A DNA stretch of 32,821 bases from Acidimicrobiaceae bacterium. GTDB lineage: Bacteria > Actinomycetota > Acidimicrobiia > Acidimicrobiales > UBA8190. A model generated the notes under the pieces. The model saw only the letters and a list, made by a program, of their open reading frames with translations. It did no database searches and was not told the origin of the DNA. Shown here piece after piece: positions 17,157 through 23,404 of the stretch. Every line of letters begins with the position of its first letter. Within the stretch, counting starts at the first letter, position 1. The position numbers and the translations under genes were made by a program. Where the stretch lies: NCBI GenBank assembly GCA_003151955.1, contig PLZB01000109.1:32635-65455 (forward strand), given 5' to 3'.

Positions 17157-17204
17157 GGCCCATCCCCCGGCCCATCCCCCGGCCCGGTCACCGGCCCGGT
17201 CACC
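17157..17204. repeat. Two pairs of 12-bp tandem repeats
   Basis: GGCCCATCCCCC occurs twice (17157-17180), followed directly by GGCCCGGTCACC twice (17181-17204). All units begin GGCCC and the copies in each pair are identical. They lie in the spacer after the hydrolase gene, just after a short CGGTC/GACCG inverted repeat at 17146-17157. Confidence 0.8.
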
Positions 17205-17272
17205 GCGGTGCCCGCCGGGCGGGGACCGGGGGCACGGCAGGCGGAGGGCGGACACTCCCTGACGACGATGTC

Positions 17273-17286
17273 GAGAACCGGTTCTC
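17273..17286. promoter_or_regulatory. Perfect 14-bp palindrome GAGAACCGGTTCTC
   Basis: The sequence equals its own reverse complement. It lies 54 bp upstream of the acyltransferase -10 box, in non-coding DNA. Its core AGAACnnGTTCT is shared with the palindrome at 23219-23232. It looks like a repressor or activator site for a dimeric regulator; which one is not shown by the sequence. Confidence 0.5.
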
Positions 17287-17340
17287 TGTGGAGGGCCTGG
17301 TGCCTGGGGTGGGTGCCTGGCCGGTACCCGACCGGGGGCC

Positions 17341-17346
17341 TACGCT
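17341..17346 (+). promoter_or_regulatory. TACGCT -10 box of the acyltransferase gene
   Basis: TACGCT is followed by 8 nt and then ATG 17355, fitting a leaderless transcript. It argues for this ATG rather than any of the upstream in-frame codons back to 17208, which would cross the palindrome. Confidence 0.5.
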
Positions 17347-17354
17347 CCGGGCCC

Positions 17355-19370
17355 ATGCCAGGACGAGCGGTCACGGGCTCCGTGGAGGGGGCCCAGGAGG
17401 TCTCGGGGGGGACGGCCCGGCTCGGCTACATGCCGGCCCTCGACGGGATCCGGGCCGTGGCCATGGTGGCCATCATGACCTACCACGGTGGCTTCAGCTG
17501 GGCCCGGGGCACCTTCCTCAGCGTCGACGCCTTCTTCGTCCTGAGCGGCTTCCTCATCACCTCGCTCCTCGTGAGGGAGTGGGGCAAGACGAGGGCCATC
17601 GACCTCGGGACCTTCTGGGCCAACCGGGCCCGGCGCCTGCTCCCCGGACTCCTGCTCCTGCTGGCCGGGATCGCCGTCTACGCCGTCGTCGTCGCCCCGG
17701 CCGACACCCGCTCTCCGCTCCGCCTCGACGCCCTGTCGACCCTCTTCTACGTCGGGAACTGGCACCAGATCCTGGCCGGCCAGAGCTACTTCGCCCAGTC
17801 CGCCTTCCCGTCCCCGCTCCTGCACACCTGGACGCTCGCCATCGAGGAGCAGTTCTACCTGGTCTGGCCCCTGGTGGTACTGGCCGTGCTGCGCCGGACA
17901 CGCTCGCTGCGACCCCTGCTCGTCCTCACCGGGCTGGCCATCGTGGCCTCGGCCGTCGACATGGCCCTTCTCTTCCATCCCGGCACCGACACCTCCCGGG
18001 TCTACTACGGCACCGACACCCGGGCCCAGAGCCTCCTGATCGGAGCCGCCCTGGCCCTCGTCCTCGTCATCCGGGGCCCGGTCACCACGGACCGGGGGCG
18101 GCGGGCCTGTTCCGGTGTGGCCCTGGCTGCCGTGGTCGGCCTGGGCTGGGCCTGGACGAGCGTCGACAACACCAGTCCGCTGCTCTACCGGGGCGGCTGG
18201 GCCCTGGTGGGTCTGGCCGTGGCCGCCGTCCTGGTCGGGGTGGTCGAAGTGCCCGGGAGCCTCCTGGCCCGGGCTCTCTCCCCCCGGCCCTTGCGCTACC
18301 TCGGGAAGATCTCCTACGGCACCTACCTCTGGTACCAACCCACCTGGCTGGTCCTCGACCACGCCCGGACCGGCCTGACGGGCTACCCGCTGTTCGGGGG
18401 CCGGGTGGCCGTCACCTACGTCCTGGCCGCCACCTCCTACCACCTGGTCGAGATGCCGGTCCGCCGGGGGGCGCTCCGCCGGCTCGAGCTTCGTTCCCGG
18501 CTCCGCCGGCTCCCCCCGGCGGCCTGGAACGTGGCCGTCGGTGCCGTGGTGGTGACGGCCGTCTTCGTGGCCACGACCCCGGTGTCGGCCTCGGCCCCGA
18601 GGGATCCGGTGTCGGCCCAGCACGCCTACCCCGATGCCGGGACCGCCTTCGGGGCCACCTCGTTCGAGCCGGGAGGGACGAGCAAGGTCGAATTCTTCGG
18701 GGACTCGCTCTCGCTCACCCTGGCCTTCGGGATGCGGGAGATTGCCCGGACCTACGCCATCGCTCCCCGGAGCGCGGCGGTGGTGGGCTGCGGGATCGCC
18801 GTCGGGAGCCCCCTGAACGACCTGGGGGTGGTCACCGACCAGTTCCCGGACTGCCCGGCCTGGGCCCAACACTGGAGGTCGGAGATCGGGTCCTGGAACC
18901 CCGACGTGGCCGTGATGCTGGTGGGCCGTTGGGAGGCCGTCGACCGGTTCCACGACGGCCGATGGGAGCACATCGGCCAGGCCGACTACGACGCCTACCT
19001 CACGGCCCAGCTCGAGCAGGCGGTGTCCATCCTCGGGGCCCGGGGAGCCAAGGTGGTCTTCCTGACCAGCCCCTACTTCTTCCCCTTCGAGGAGCCCAAC
19101 GGGGGGATCTGGCCTCAGGAGGACCCGGCCCGGGTCGACCGGTTCAACACCCTCCTCTCCCAGGTGGTGTCCCGGCATCCCGGCGTGGTCACCCTCGTCC
19201 CCTTCGGATCCTGGCTCTCACCGGGGGGGCGCTACACCGAGACCATCGACGGGGTTCAGGTCCGCTCCAGCGACGGGGTCCACCTGACCGCGGCCGGAGA
19301 CCTCTGGCTGGCCCCGAAGCTCCTCCCCGAGCTGGTCCAGTTGGGCCAGGACCGCATCCACGGCCACTGA
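17355..19370 (+). CDS. OafA/YrhL-type membrane O-acyltransferase with C-terminal SGNH domain
   Basis: The 671-residue protein combines two parts. Residues ~20-400 are an acyltransferase-3 domain with about ten membrane helices, opening LDGIRAVAMVAIMTYHGGF (His of the family active site), then SVDAFFVLSGFLITSLL and RRLLPGLLLLL. Residues ~440-671 are an extracytoplasmic SGNH/GDSL domain with block I FFGDSLSLTL (~448) and block V SSDGVHLTAAGDLWLAPKL (~640). Such fusions pass acyl groups across the membrane onto cell-wall or surface polysaccharides, as in OafA and OatA types. The sugar transferase gene upstream suggests a surface glycan as acceptor, which is inference. ATG 17355 is fixed by the first helix and the -10 box. 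The stop TGA is part of a hairpin shared with the convergent DUF4388 gene. Confidence 0.9.
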   Translation: MPGRAVTGSVEGAQEVSGGTARLGYMPALDGIRAVAMVAIMTYHGGFSWARGTFLSVDAFFVLSGFLITSLLVREWGKTRAIDLGTFWANRARRLLPGLLLLLAGIAVYAVVVAPADTRSPLRLDALSTLFYVGNWHQILAGQSYFAQSAFPSPLLHTWTLAIEEQFYLVWPLVVLAVLRRTRSLRPLLVLTGLAIVASAVDMALLFHPGTDTSRVYYGTDTRAQSLLIGAALALVLVIRGPVTTDRGRRACSGVALAAVVGLGWAWTSVDNTSPLLYRGGWALVGLAVAAVLVGVVEVPGSLLARALSPRPLRYLGKISYGTYLWYQPTWLVLDHARTGLTGYPLFGGRVAVTYVLAATSYHLVEMPVRRGALRRLELRSRLRRLPPAAWNVAVGAVVVTAVFVATTPVSASAPRDPVSAQHAYPDAGTAFGATSFEPGGTSKVEFFGDSLSLTLAFGMREIARTYAIAPRSAAVVGCGIAVGSPLNDLGVVTDQFPDCPAWAQHWRSEIGSWNPDVAVMLVGRWEAVDRFHDGRWEHIGQADYDAYLTAQLEQAVSILGARGAKVVFLTSPYFFPFEEPNGGIWPQEDPARVDRFNTLLSQVVSRHPGVVTLVPFGSWLSPGGRYTETIDGVQVRSSDGVHLTAAGDLWLAPKLLPELVQLGQDRIHGH

Positions 19371-19387
19371 CCGGCTCGGACCGGTCA
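19368..19387. terminator. Stop-to-stop hairpin between convergent genes
   Basis: TGACCGG-ctcgga-CCGGTCA is a perfect inverted repeat with 7-bp arms and a 6-nt loop. Its outer bases are the two stop codons themselves (19368-19370 plus; 19385-19387 minus). It probably serves both directions, although there is no T-tract. Confidence 0.5.
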
Positions 19388-20281
19388 GGCCTTGGTACTC
19401 TCGATCACCGTCTCGGTGTCGGACCCGGGGGGAGCCCAGGGATCGGCGGAGATGGGCGGGGGCATGGAGGCATCCCCGTTCTTGGGGGGGAAGATCTCGT
19501 CGGGGGAGACCACCGGCGGCGGCGGGGGGAGGAAGGCATCCCCGGCCGCCGGGGGCTGCCACGGGGTGGGGGGCGGCGGTGGCGGGTTGTCCGAGAACTC
19601 AGCCGTGATGTAGTCGGTGGCCGGGAGATCGACGGGCGGGGCGGGCACCTCGGCCTGCTCCCCGGGGTCGGCCGCCGCCGCGGTGCCCACCTCGGCCGGT
19701 CCGACCGGCTCGCGGTCCAGTTCGACCAGGCCGGTCTGGAGGAGGTCCCGGAGGATCCGGAGGGTCACGACCTGGTCATGGGCCTGGGCCGTCACGACGG
19801 ACCCGACCGAGAGGCCGGCATTGCCCAGGGTGGTGAGGACCTGCCACTGGTCGGCTTTGATCTGGACCTCGGGACCGGGAGGTTCGGGGGAGAGTCGGAT
19901 GACGGCGCTCAGGGGAAGCTTGGTCAGGAGCTCCCGCCACTCGTCGACCTGCGGCTTGACGGTCGCGATCACGGAGGCCACCGTCTGGGCGTCGGCAGGG
20001 GAGGGGGCGACCTGGTCGGCGGTGAAGTAGAACCAGCCCTCCTCGAGGAGGGCGAGCTCGAAGACGGCCTGGGTCAGGGTCTGGGTGGTCCCGACCATGG
20101 AGCCGGAGAGCTTCCCGCCCTCGAGCCAGAGCCGGCCGTCGACGCCGCTCCCCACCACCTGGAGCTCACCGAGCTGCTTCGTGTCGGCCAGGAGCCCGAG
20201 GATCTCGGGCAACCCGAAGACGGCCAGCGAGCCGACCAGCGACGCGGCCGGCGCCTCTCCCGAGTTCGGCGTCTGGCTCAT
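19385..20281 (-). CDS. DUF4388 (PATAN-like) domain protein
   Basis: The 298-residue cytoplasmic protein starts at ATG 20281 with a strong AGGAGG site. Residues ~12-100 match the DUF4388 pattern: SLVGSLAVFGLPEILGLLADTKQLGELQV, then GRLWLEGGKLSGSMVG and ALLEEGWFYF. DUF4388/PATAN domains occur in bacterial signalling proteins tied to gliding, cell-surface and GTPase-switch systems. Residues ~100-195 look like a winged-helix-type output region (LTTLGNAGLSVGSVVTAQAHDQVVTLRILRDLLQTGLVEL). The last ~100 residues are acidic and Pro-rich, with runs of Pro, and are likely disordered. No partner GTPase or roadblock gene is adjacent. The domain call is confident; the pathway is not known. Confidence 0.8.
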   Translation of the reverse strand: MSQTPNSGEAPAASLVGSLAVFGLPEILGLLADTKQLGELQVVGSGVDGRLWLEGGKLSGSMVGTTQTLTQAVFELALLEEGWFYFTADQVAPSPADAQTVASVIATVKPQVDEWRELLTKLPLSAVIRLSPEPPGPEVQIKADQWQVLTTLGNAGLSVGSVVTAQAHDQVVTLRILRDLLQTGLVELDREPVGPAEVGTAAAADPGEQAEVPAPPVDLPATDYITAEFSDNPPPPPPTPWQPPAAGDAFLPPPPPVVSPDEIFPPKNGDASMPPPISADPWAPPGSDTETVIESTKA

Positions 20282-20334
20282 GGTGTTCCTCCTGTGGCGG
20301 TTCGTTTGTCCCTACAACGTTAACCGCAGGTTGT
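20282..20334 (-). promoter_or_regulatory. Leader of the DUF4388 gene: Shine-Dalgarno site and inverted repeat
   Basis: On the minus strand AGGAGG (in 20286-20293) lies about 6 nt before ATG 20281. ACAAC/GTTGT arms (20314-20318 and 20330-20334) flank a GTTAAC core that contains a TAACGT -10 candidate, so an operator may overlap the promoter. The -35 is unclear. Confidence 0.4.
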
Positions 20335-20417
20335 GCCCAATACCACACCCTGCGTGGAATTACGCTCTTGGGGGAAACAGGGCGGTGTCCCGGTCCGGGG
20401 CTGCGGTGGCCCCTTGG

Positions 20418-20423
20418 TAGTGT
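20418..20423 (+). promoter_or_regulatory. TAGTGT -10 box of the methyltransferase gene
   Basis: TAGTGT is followed by 7 nt and ATG 20431, the spacing of a leaderless promoter. It rules out the upstream in-frame codons from 20368 as starts. Confidence 0.5.
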
Positions 20424-20430
20424 CGCCGCC

Positions 20431-21441
20431 ATGGTCAGTGAGCGGTGGCAGCCCACCGTCAGGCGGGCCCGGGCCGGCCTGGTCCGGCTGGCCGGCGCCA
20501 GCCCGGTGGTGCGGCGGGCCTTCGAGCGGGCGGGTCGAGAGCTGACGGGCGCGGCCGAGGAAGCCCGGTGGGGGACCGACTGGCGGAACGAATTCTACGG
20601 GGCCCGCTACTTCGGGGAGGGCCGGGACGCCTCCGGTGACCGGGAGGGGGTCTCCGGCTACGCCAGCTACGACCGGCTCAGCTCCAACGCCGATGTGGCC
20701 GGGCACCTCCTGTGGCGGACCTTCTCGGGGGCCCGGCGGACACTCGATGTCGGCTGTGCCACGGGTTACGTGGTCGAGGTCCTCCGGGAGCTCGGGGTCG
20801 AGGCCGAAGGCTGCGACCTGAGCTCCTATGCCGTCGAGCACGCCACGACCGGGGCCCAGGGGCACCTCCGGGTCGGGGATCTCCTGGCCGGCCTCCCTTA
20901 CGCGGCCGGGGCCTTCGACGTGGTGAGCGCCCTCGAGACCCTCGAGCACCTCCCCCCCGGTCACGTCCCCCGGGCCCTGACCGAGATCGCCCGGGTCTGC
21001 TCGGGGTTCGTCTACGCCACCACCCCCTCGTTCGGCCCCAACCTCGGTGGTGGCCCGGACGGGTACCTGGAGGGGAAGGTCCGTCCCGAGCGCAAGGCCC
21101 ACTACGAGGCTCTGGGACCCGACTACCAGGGTCCCGTCCCCTACGACGACCTGGCCCGGGACGCGGCGGGGGAACCGGTCGAGGGTCATCTCACCATCGC
21201 CTCGTTCGGGTGGTGGACGGCCCGGTTCGCCGAGGCCGGCCTGGTGCGTCGCCCCGACGTCGAAGCCCGGATCTACGCCGACCTGGTCCCCACCCTGGCC
21301 AACACCTGGGACGCCTACGTCCTGGCCGCCCCCGGGGCCGACGAAGCGCTGGCCGAGGCCCGGGAATCGGGCCGGAGCCTGGTGGAGCTGGGGCTCAAGC
21401 ACCCCCTCTACGAGGTCGAGACACCCGGGGTGGCCTCCTAG
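20431..21441 (+). CDS. Class I SAM-dependent methyltransferase
   Basis: The 336-residue protein has motif I LDVGCATGYVVEVL (~105-118), the acidic ribose-binding residue Asp129 (GCDLSSYAVEHA) and the post-motif segment FDVVSALETLEHLPPGHVPRAL (~165-190). The last is typical of Methyltransf_11/23 enzymes. The first ~85 residues are helical and basic with WRNEFYGARYFGEG, an entry seen in glycan- or lipid-associated methyltransferases. The C-terminal third has no motif I can name. No signal peptide or membrane segment is evident, so it acts in the cytoplasm. It is followed after 17 bp by an enoyl-CoA hydratase-like gene, so the two are probably co-transcribed. The substrate cannot be inferred. Confidence 0.85.
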   Translation: MVSERWQPTVRRARAGLVRLAGASPVVRRAFERAGRELTGAAEEARWGTDWRNEFYGARYFGEGRDASGDREGVSGYASYDRLSSNADVAGHLLWRTFSGARRTLDVGCATGYVVEVLRELGVEAEGCDLSSYAVEHATTGAQGHLRVGDLLAGLPYAAGAFDVVSALETLEHLPPGHVPRALTEIARVCSGFVYATTPSFGPNLGGGPDGYLEGKVRPERKAHYEALGPDYQGPVPYDDLARDAAGEPVEGHLTIASFGWWTARFAEAGLVRRPDVEARIYADLVPTLANTWDAYVLAAPGADEALAEARESGRSLVELGLKHPLYEVETPGVAS

Positions 21442-21458
21442 ACGACCGGGTGGGCCGG

Positions 21459-22160
21459 ATGCGCCCGGCCTCCTACGACGACTTCGAGTACCTCCGATTC
21501 GACCGCCGGCCCGACGGGGTCGTCGTCGTGACCCTGGACCGGCCCGACGTCCTGAACGCCGCCAACGTGGCCATGCACCGGGAGATGTCCGAGGTCTGGG
21601 CCGTCGTCGACGACGATCCCGGGGCCATCGTCGAGCGGATGCTCTCGGCCCGCAAGCCCGTCGTCTCCGCCATCAACGGGGTGGCCGTGGGGGCCGGCCT
21701 GGCCCTCGGGCTCCTGGCCGACGTGAGCATCATGGGGGAGACGGCCAGGATCTCCGACGGCCACGCCCGGCTGGGGGTGGCGGCCGGGGACCACGCCGCC
21801 CTCCTCTGGCCCCTGCTCTGCGGGATGGCCAAGGCCAAGTACTACCTCCTGACGGCCGACTTCGTTCCCGGTCCCGAAGCGGAGCGGATCGGGTTCGTGA
21901 CCCGGTGCGTCCCCGACGACGAGGTCCTCCCCACCGCCCTGGCCGTGGCCGGGCGGCTGGCGGCGGGCAGCCAGACCGCGGTCCAGTGGACCCGGCGGGC
22001 CATGAACCAGCTCCTCCGGCAGTCGCTCCCCGTCTTCGGGGAGTCCCCGGCCCTGGAGAAGCTGGGCTTCCTCGGCCCTGACGCCGCCGAGGGCATGGTC
22101 GCTGTCCGGGAACGGCGGGAACCCAGGTTCCCTTCGGCCCCTGGGGTGTCAGGAGGCTGA
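21459..22160 (+). CDS. Enoyl-CoA hydratase/isomerase family protein lacking the oxyanion-hole segment
   Basis: The 233-residue product opens like a crotonase ([35 protein letters not shown]) and ends like one ([69 protein letters not shown]). Between VDDDP and ARKPVVSA there are only ~10 residues. Family members have about 50 there, including the VVTGAGxAFSAGGD loop that provides the first oxyanion-hole NH and CoA contacts. About 40 residues therefore appear deleted in frame. The second oxyanion element (GVAVGAG) and the region that carries the acid/base residue remain. The protein is probably inactive or altered. ATG 21459 is the likely start (GTG 21450 is possible). It lies 17 bp after the methyltransferase gene. 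Confidence 0.75.
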   Translation: MRPASYDDFEYLRFDRRPDGVVVVTLDRPDVLNAANVAMHREMSEVWAVVDDDPGAIVERMLSARKPVVSAINGVAVGAGLALGLLADVSIMGETARISDGHARLGVAAGDHAALLWPLLCGMAKAKYYLLTADFVPGPEAERIGFVTRCVPDDEVLPTALAVAGRLAAGSQTAVQWTRRAMNQLLRQSLPVFGESPALEKLGFLGPDAAEGMVAVRERREPRFPSAPGVSGG

Positions 22161-22199
22161 ACGGGCCAGGCCGACGACGGGGATCGGACCAAGTGCCTG

Positions 22200-22228
22200 T
22201 TGATGCAGTGAACTGTGCAGAATAAAGT
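22200..22228 (+). promoter_or_regulatory. Promoter with internal CAGT-GA-ACTG dyad
   Basis: TTGATG (22200-22205) and TAAAGT (22223-22228) have a 17-bp spacer, and 7 nt separate the -10 from ATG 22236. CAGT-GA-ACTG (22206-22215) and a TGCAG direct repeat (22204 and 22216) lie between the boxes. A repressor there would block transcription; the co-encoded winged-helix protein is a natural candidate, by inference. Confidence 0.6.
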
Positions 22229-22235
22229 AACTCCC

Positions 22236-22817
22236 ATGACGACATCCGGGAGCACGTTCGGTCCGGTCCACGCCAGGGTGTGGCTCGACCGGGTCGGGGC
22301 GGTCCGGGAGGAGACCCGTCGGGCCCGTCGGGCCCTGTGGTTCCCCCTGGTGCTGTTCGGGCTGGTCATCCTGGCCTCCACCCCGCTCTACCACTCCCCG
22401 GGTCCGTCGAACGGCCTCAGCCAGACCATCTCGGGACCGGGCCGGTGGACATTGCTGGGGGGGATGTACGTCGTCACCGGCCTCGGCCTGTTCGCCGTCC
22501 TGGTGGCCACATCGCTCCTCGGGATCTTCCCCATCGGGGAGCTGGGCATCCGGGGCCTGACCCCGTTGCTGGCGTTGGCCCTCTCCCTGTTCGTCCTGGC
22601 CCGGGTCGAGCGGAGCCGGGCCCTGGGGGCGTTCGCCGCCGGCTACCTCGTCCTCGTCGTGGTGGCCAATCTCTACGACATGGCGAACGTCACCTCCCGG
22701 CTCGGCTTCCCCCAGTACGGGGCCCAGGTCAACGTGGTCGTGGTCGGGTCGGTCCTGCTCCTCGGGGGCCTCCGCTTCGGGCTCGGCTCCCGGGTGCAGT
22801 GGCGGCTTCCCGCATGA
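22236..22817 (+). CDS. Polytopic membrane protein paired with a winged-helix regulator
   Basis: The 193-residue protein has a basic N-terminal region (VREETRRARRALW) and then about four to five membrane helices: LWFPLVLFGLVILAS, MYVVTGLGLFAVLVATSLLG, LTPLLALALSLFVLARV, AFAAGYLVLVVVANLYDMA and VNVVVVGSVLLLGGLRFG. I recognise no named domain. Actinobacteria often encode such proteins next to a small ArsR-like winged-helix protein, as here with an ATGA overlap. The stretch between the first helix and MYVVTG is short (SGPGRWTLLGG); similar proteins I recall carry an extra helix and Tyr-Arg-Arg loop there, so a deletion is possible but unproven. The start is fixed by the well-formed promoter 7 nt upstream. 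Function unknown. Confidence 0.7.
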   Translation: MTTSGSTFGPVHARVWLDRVGAVREETRRARRALWFPLVLFGLVILASTPLYHSPGPSNGLSQTISGPGRWTLLGGMYVVTGLGLFAVLVATSLLGIFPIGELGIRGLTPLLALALSLFVLARVERSRALGAFAAGYLVLVVVANLYDMANVTSRLGFPQYGAQVNVVVVGSVLLLGGLRFGLGSRVQWRLPA

Positions 22818-23221
22818 CCCATCCCGTCCAGGGCCTCGACGAGGTCGTCCACCAACGGACCCGGCTCGGGATCCTGGCCGTGCTGGCCGAGGGGGCCCGG
22901 GCCCAGTTCGGCTTCCTCCAGGAGACCCTGGGCCTCACCGACGGCAACCTCTCCCGGCACCTCCGTACGCTGGAGAGGGCCGGATACGTCCGGATCGAGA
23001 AGGGCTACGAGGGTCGCCGGCCCCGAACCTGGGTCCGGATCAGCCGGGCCGGACGGCAGGCCCTGGACAGCGAGATCGACCTGCTCAAGCAAGTGATGGC
23101 CGGGGTCGACTCCGGCGCCCTCACGTCCGGCGTTGATCCAGACGACGGCCTCGTCGAGGGTGAGCAGACGCGGACCCCACGCCGCCGGCCCCCACCCGCC
23201 CGCCCCTCGCGGGCTTCATAG
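22814..23221 (+). CDS. Winged-helix (ArsR/MarR-like) transcriptional regulator
   Basis: The 135-residue protein has the winged-helix core at ~15-80: RTRLGILAVLAEGARAQFGFLQETLGLTDGNLSRHLRTLERAGYVRIEKGYEGRRPRTWV, with recognition helix DGNLSRHLRTLE and a basic wing. Proteins of this type lack obvious metal or ligand residues and usually regulate a neighbouring membrane protein. It overlaps that gene by ATGA, so the pair is translationally coupled. The last ~35 residues (after about residue 100) are Pro/Arg-rich and look unlike the family, and the stop TAG forms part of the palindrome at 23219. The end may have been altered by a rearrangement next door. DNA-binding role is confident; the target is probably its own promoter at 22200-22228. 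Confidence 0.82.
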   Translation: MTHPVQGLDEVVHQRTRLGILAVLAEGARAQFGFLQETLGLTDGNLSRHLRTLERAGYVRIEKGYEGRRPRTWVRISRAGRQALDSEIDLLKQVMAGVDSGALTSGVDPDDGLVEGEQTRTPRRRPPPARPSRAS

Positions 23222-23232
23222 AACGTGTTCTA
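23219..23232. promoter_or_regulatory. KstR-type palindromic operator TAGAACGTGTTCTA
   Basis: This perfect 14-bp inverted repeat (6-bp arms, GT centre) fits the KstR operator pattern TnnAACnnGTTnnA, known from mycobacterial sterol and lipid catabolism genes. It lies 22 bp before the ATG at 23255, where a promoter should be, and includes the stop of the preceding gene. A KstR-like or other TetR-family protein may bind; no such gene adjoins. Confidence 0.55.
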
Positions 23233-23254
23233 GTACGGACCCCGGAGGTGGGCC

Positions 23255-23404
23255 ATGGGCGAGCCGGCGGTGTCGGAGCGGATGGACCGGCTGTCCTCTG
23301 ACCTGGCCGACGGGACCTGGGCCGCCCGCCATGGGGACCTGGCCGGGCTCGACGCCGTCGACGGCGGCTTCCGACTGCTGGTCCGGTCGGCTACCGGACC
23401 GTAA
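23255..23404 (+). CDS. 49-codon ORF resembling the C-terminal end of a SAM methyltransferase
   Basis: The frame starts at ATG 23255 with GGAGG 6 nt upstream and a palindromic operator 22 bp before it, so expression signals look complete. The product is 49 residues. Its body (ERMDRLSSDLADGTWAARHG, then LDAVDGGFRLLVRS) resembles the last ~40 residues of class I methyltransferases, which end with L..DLASG.W..RH and D.GxRLLV. The SAM-binding part is absent. The simplest reading is that the start region was kept while the middle of the gene was deleted in frame, leaving a remnant under an intact control region. A functional small protein cannot be excluded. It overlaps the end of the convergent L,D-transpeptidase gene by 14 bp. 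Confidence 0.55.
   Translation: MGEPAVSERMDRLSSDLADGTWAARHGDLAGLDAVDGGFRLLVRSATGP
23380..23400. terminator. Hairpin at the convergent gene ends
   Basis: GGTCCGGT-cggct-ACCGGACC is a perfect inverted repeat with 8-bp arms and a 5-nt loop. It covers the last codons of the 49-codon ORF and the stop of the L,D-transpeptidase gene (23391-23393). It could act in both directions; no T-tract is seen. Confidence 0.5.

Noticed and set aside
17273..17286. Palindrome read as an actinobacterial LexA (SOS) box
   Set aside because: SOS boxes have CGAAC-N4-GTTCG type symmetry; this site has AGAAC-N2-GTTCT and no SOS gene follows.
17288..20323. A 1011-codon plus-strand frame spanning the acyltransferase and DUF4388 genes
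   Set aside because: It is Pro/Gly/Arg-rich with no domain, and overlaps two confident genes in other frames.
22200..23404. A toxin-antitoxin or defence pair (membrane protein and small DNA-binding protein)
   Set aside because: The DNA-binding protein is a winged-helix regulator and the membrane protein has several helices; neither resembles a known toxin, and no mobile element is nearby.
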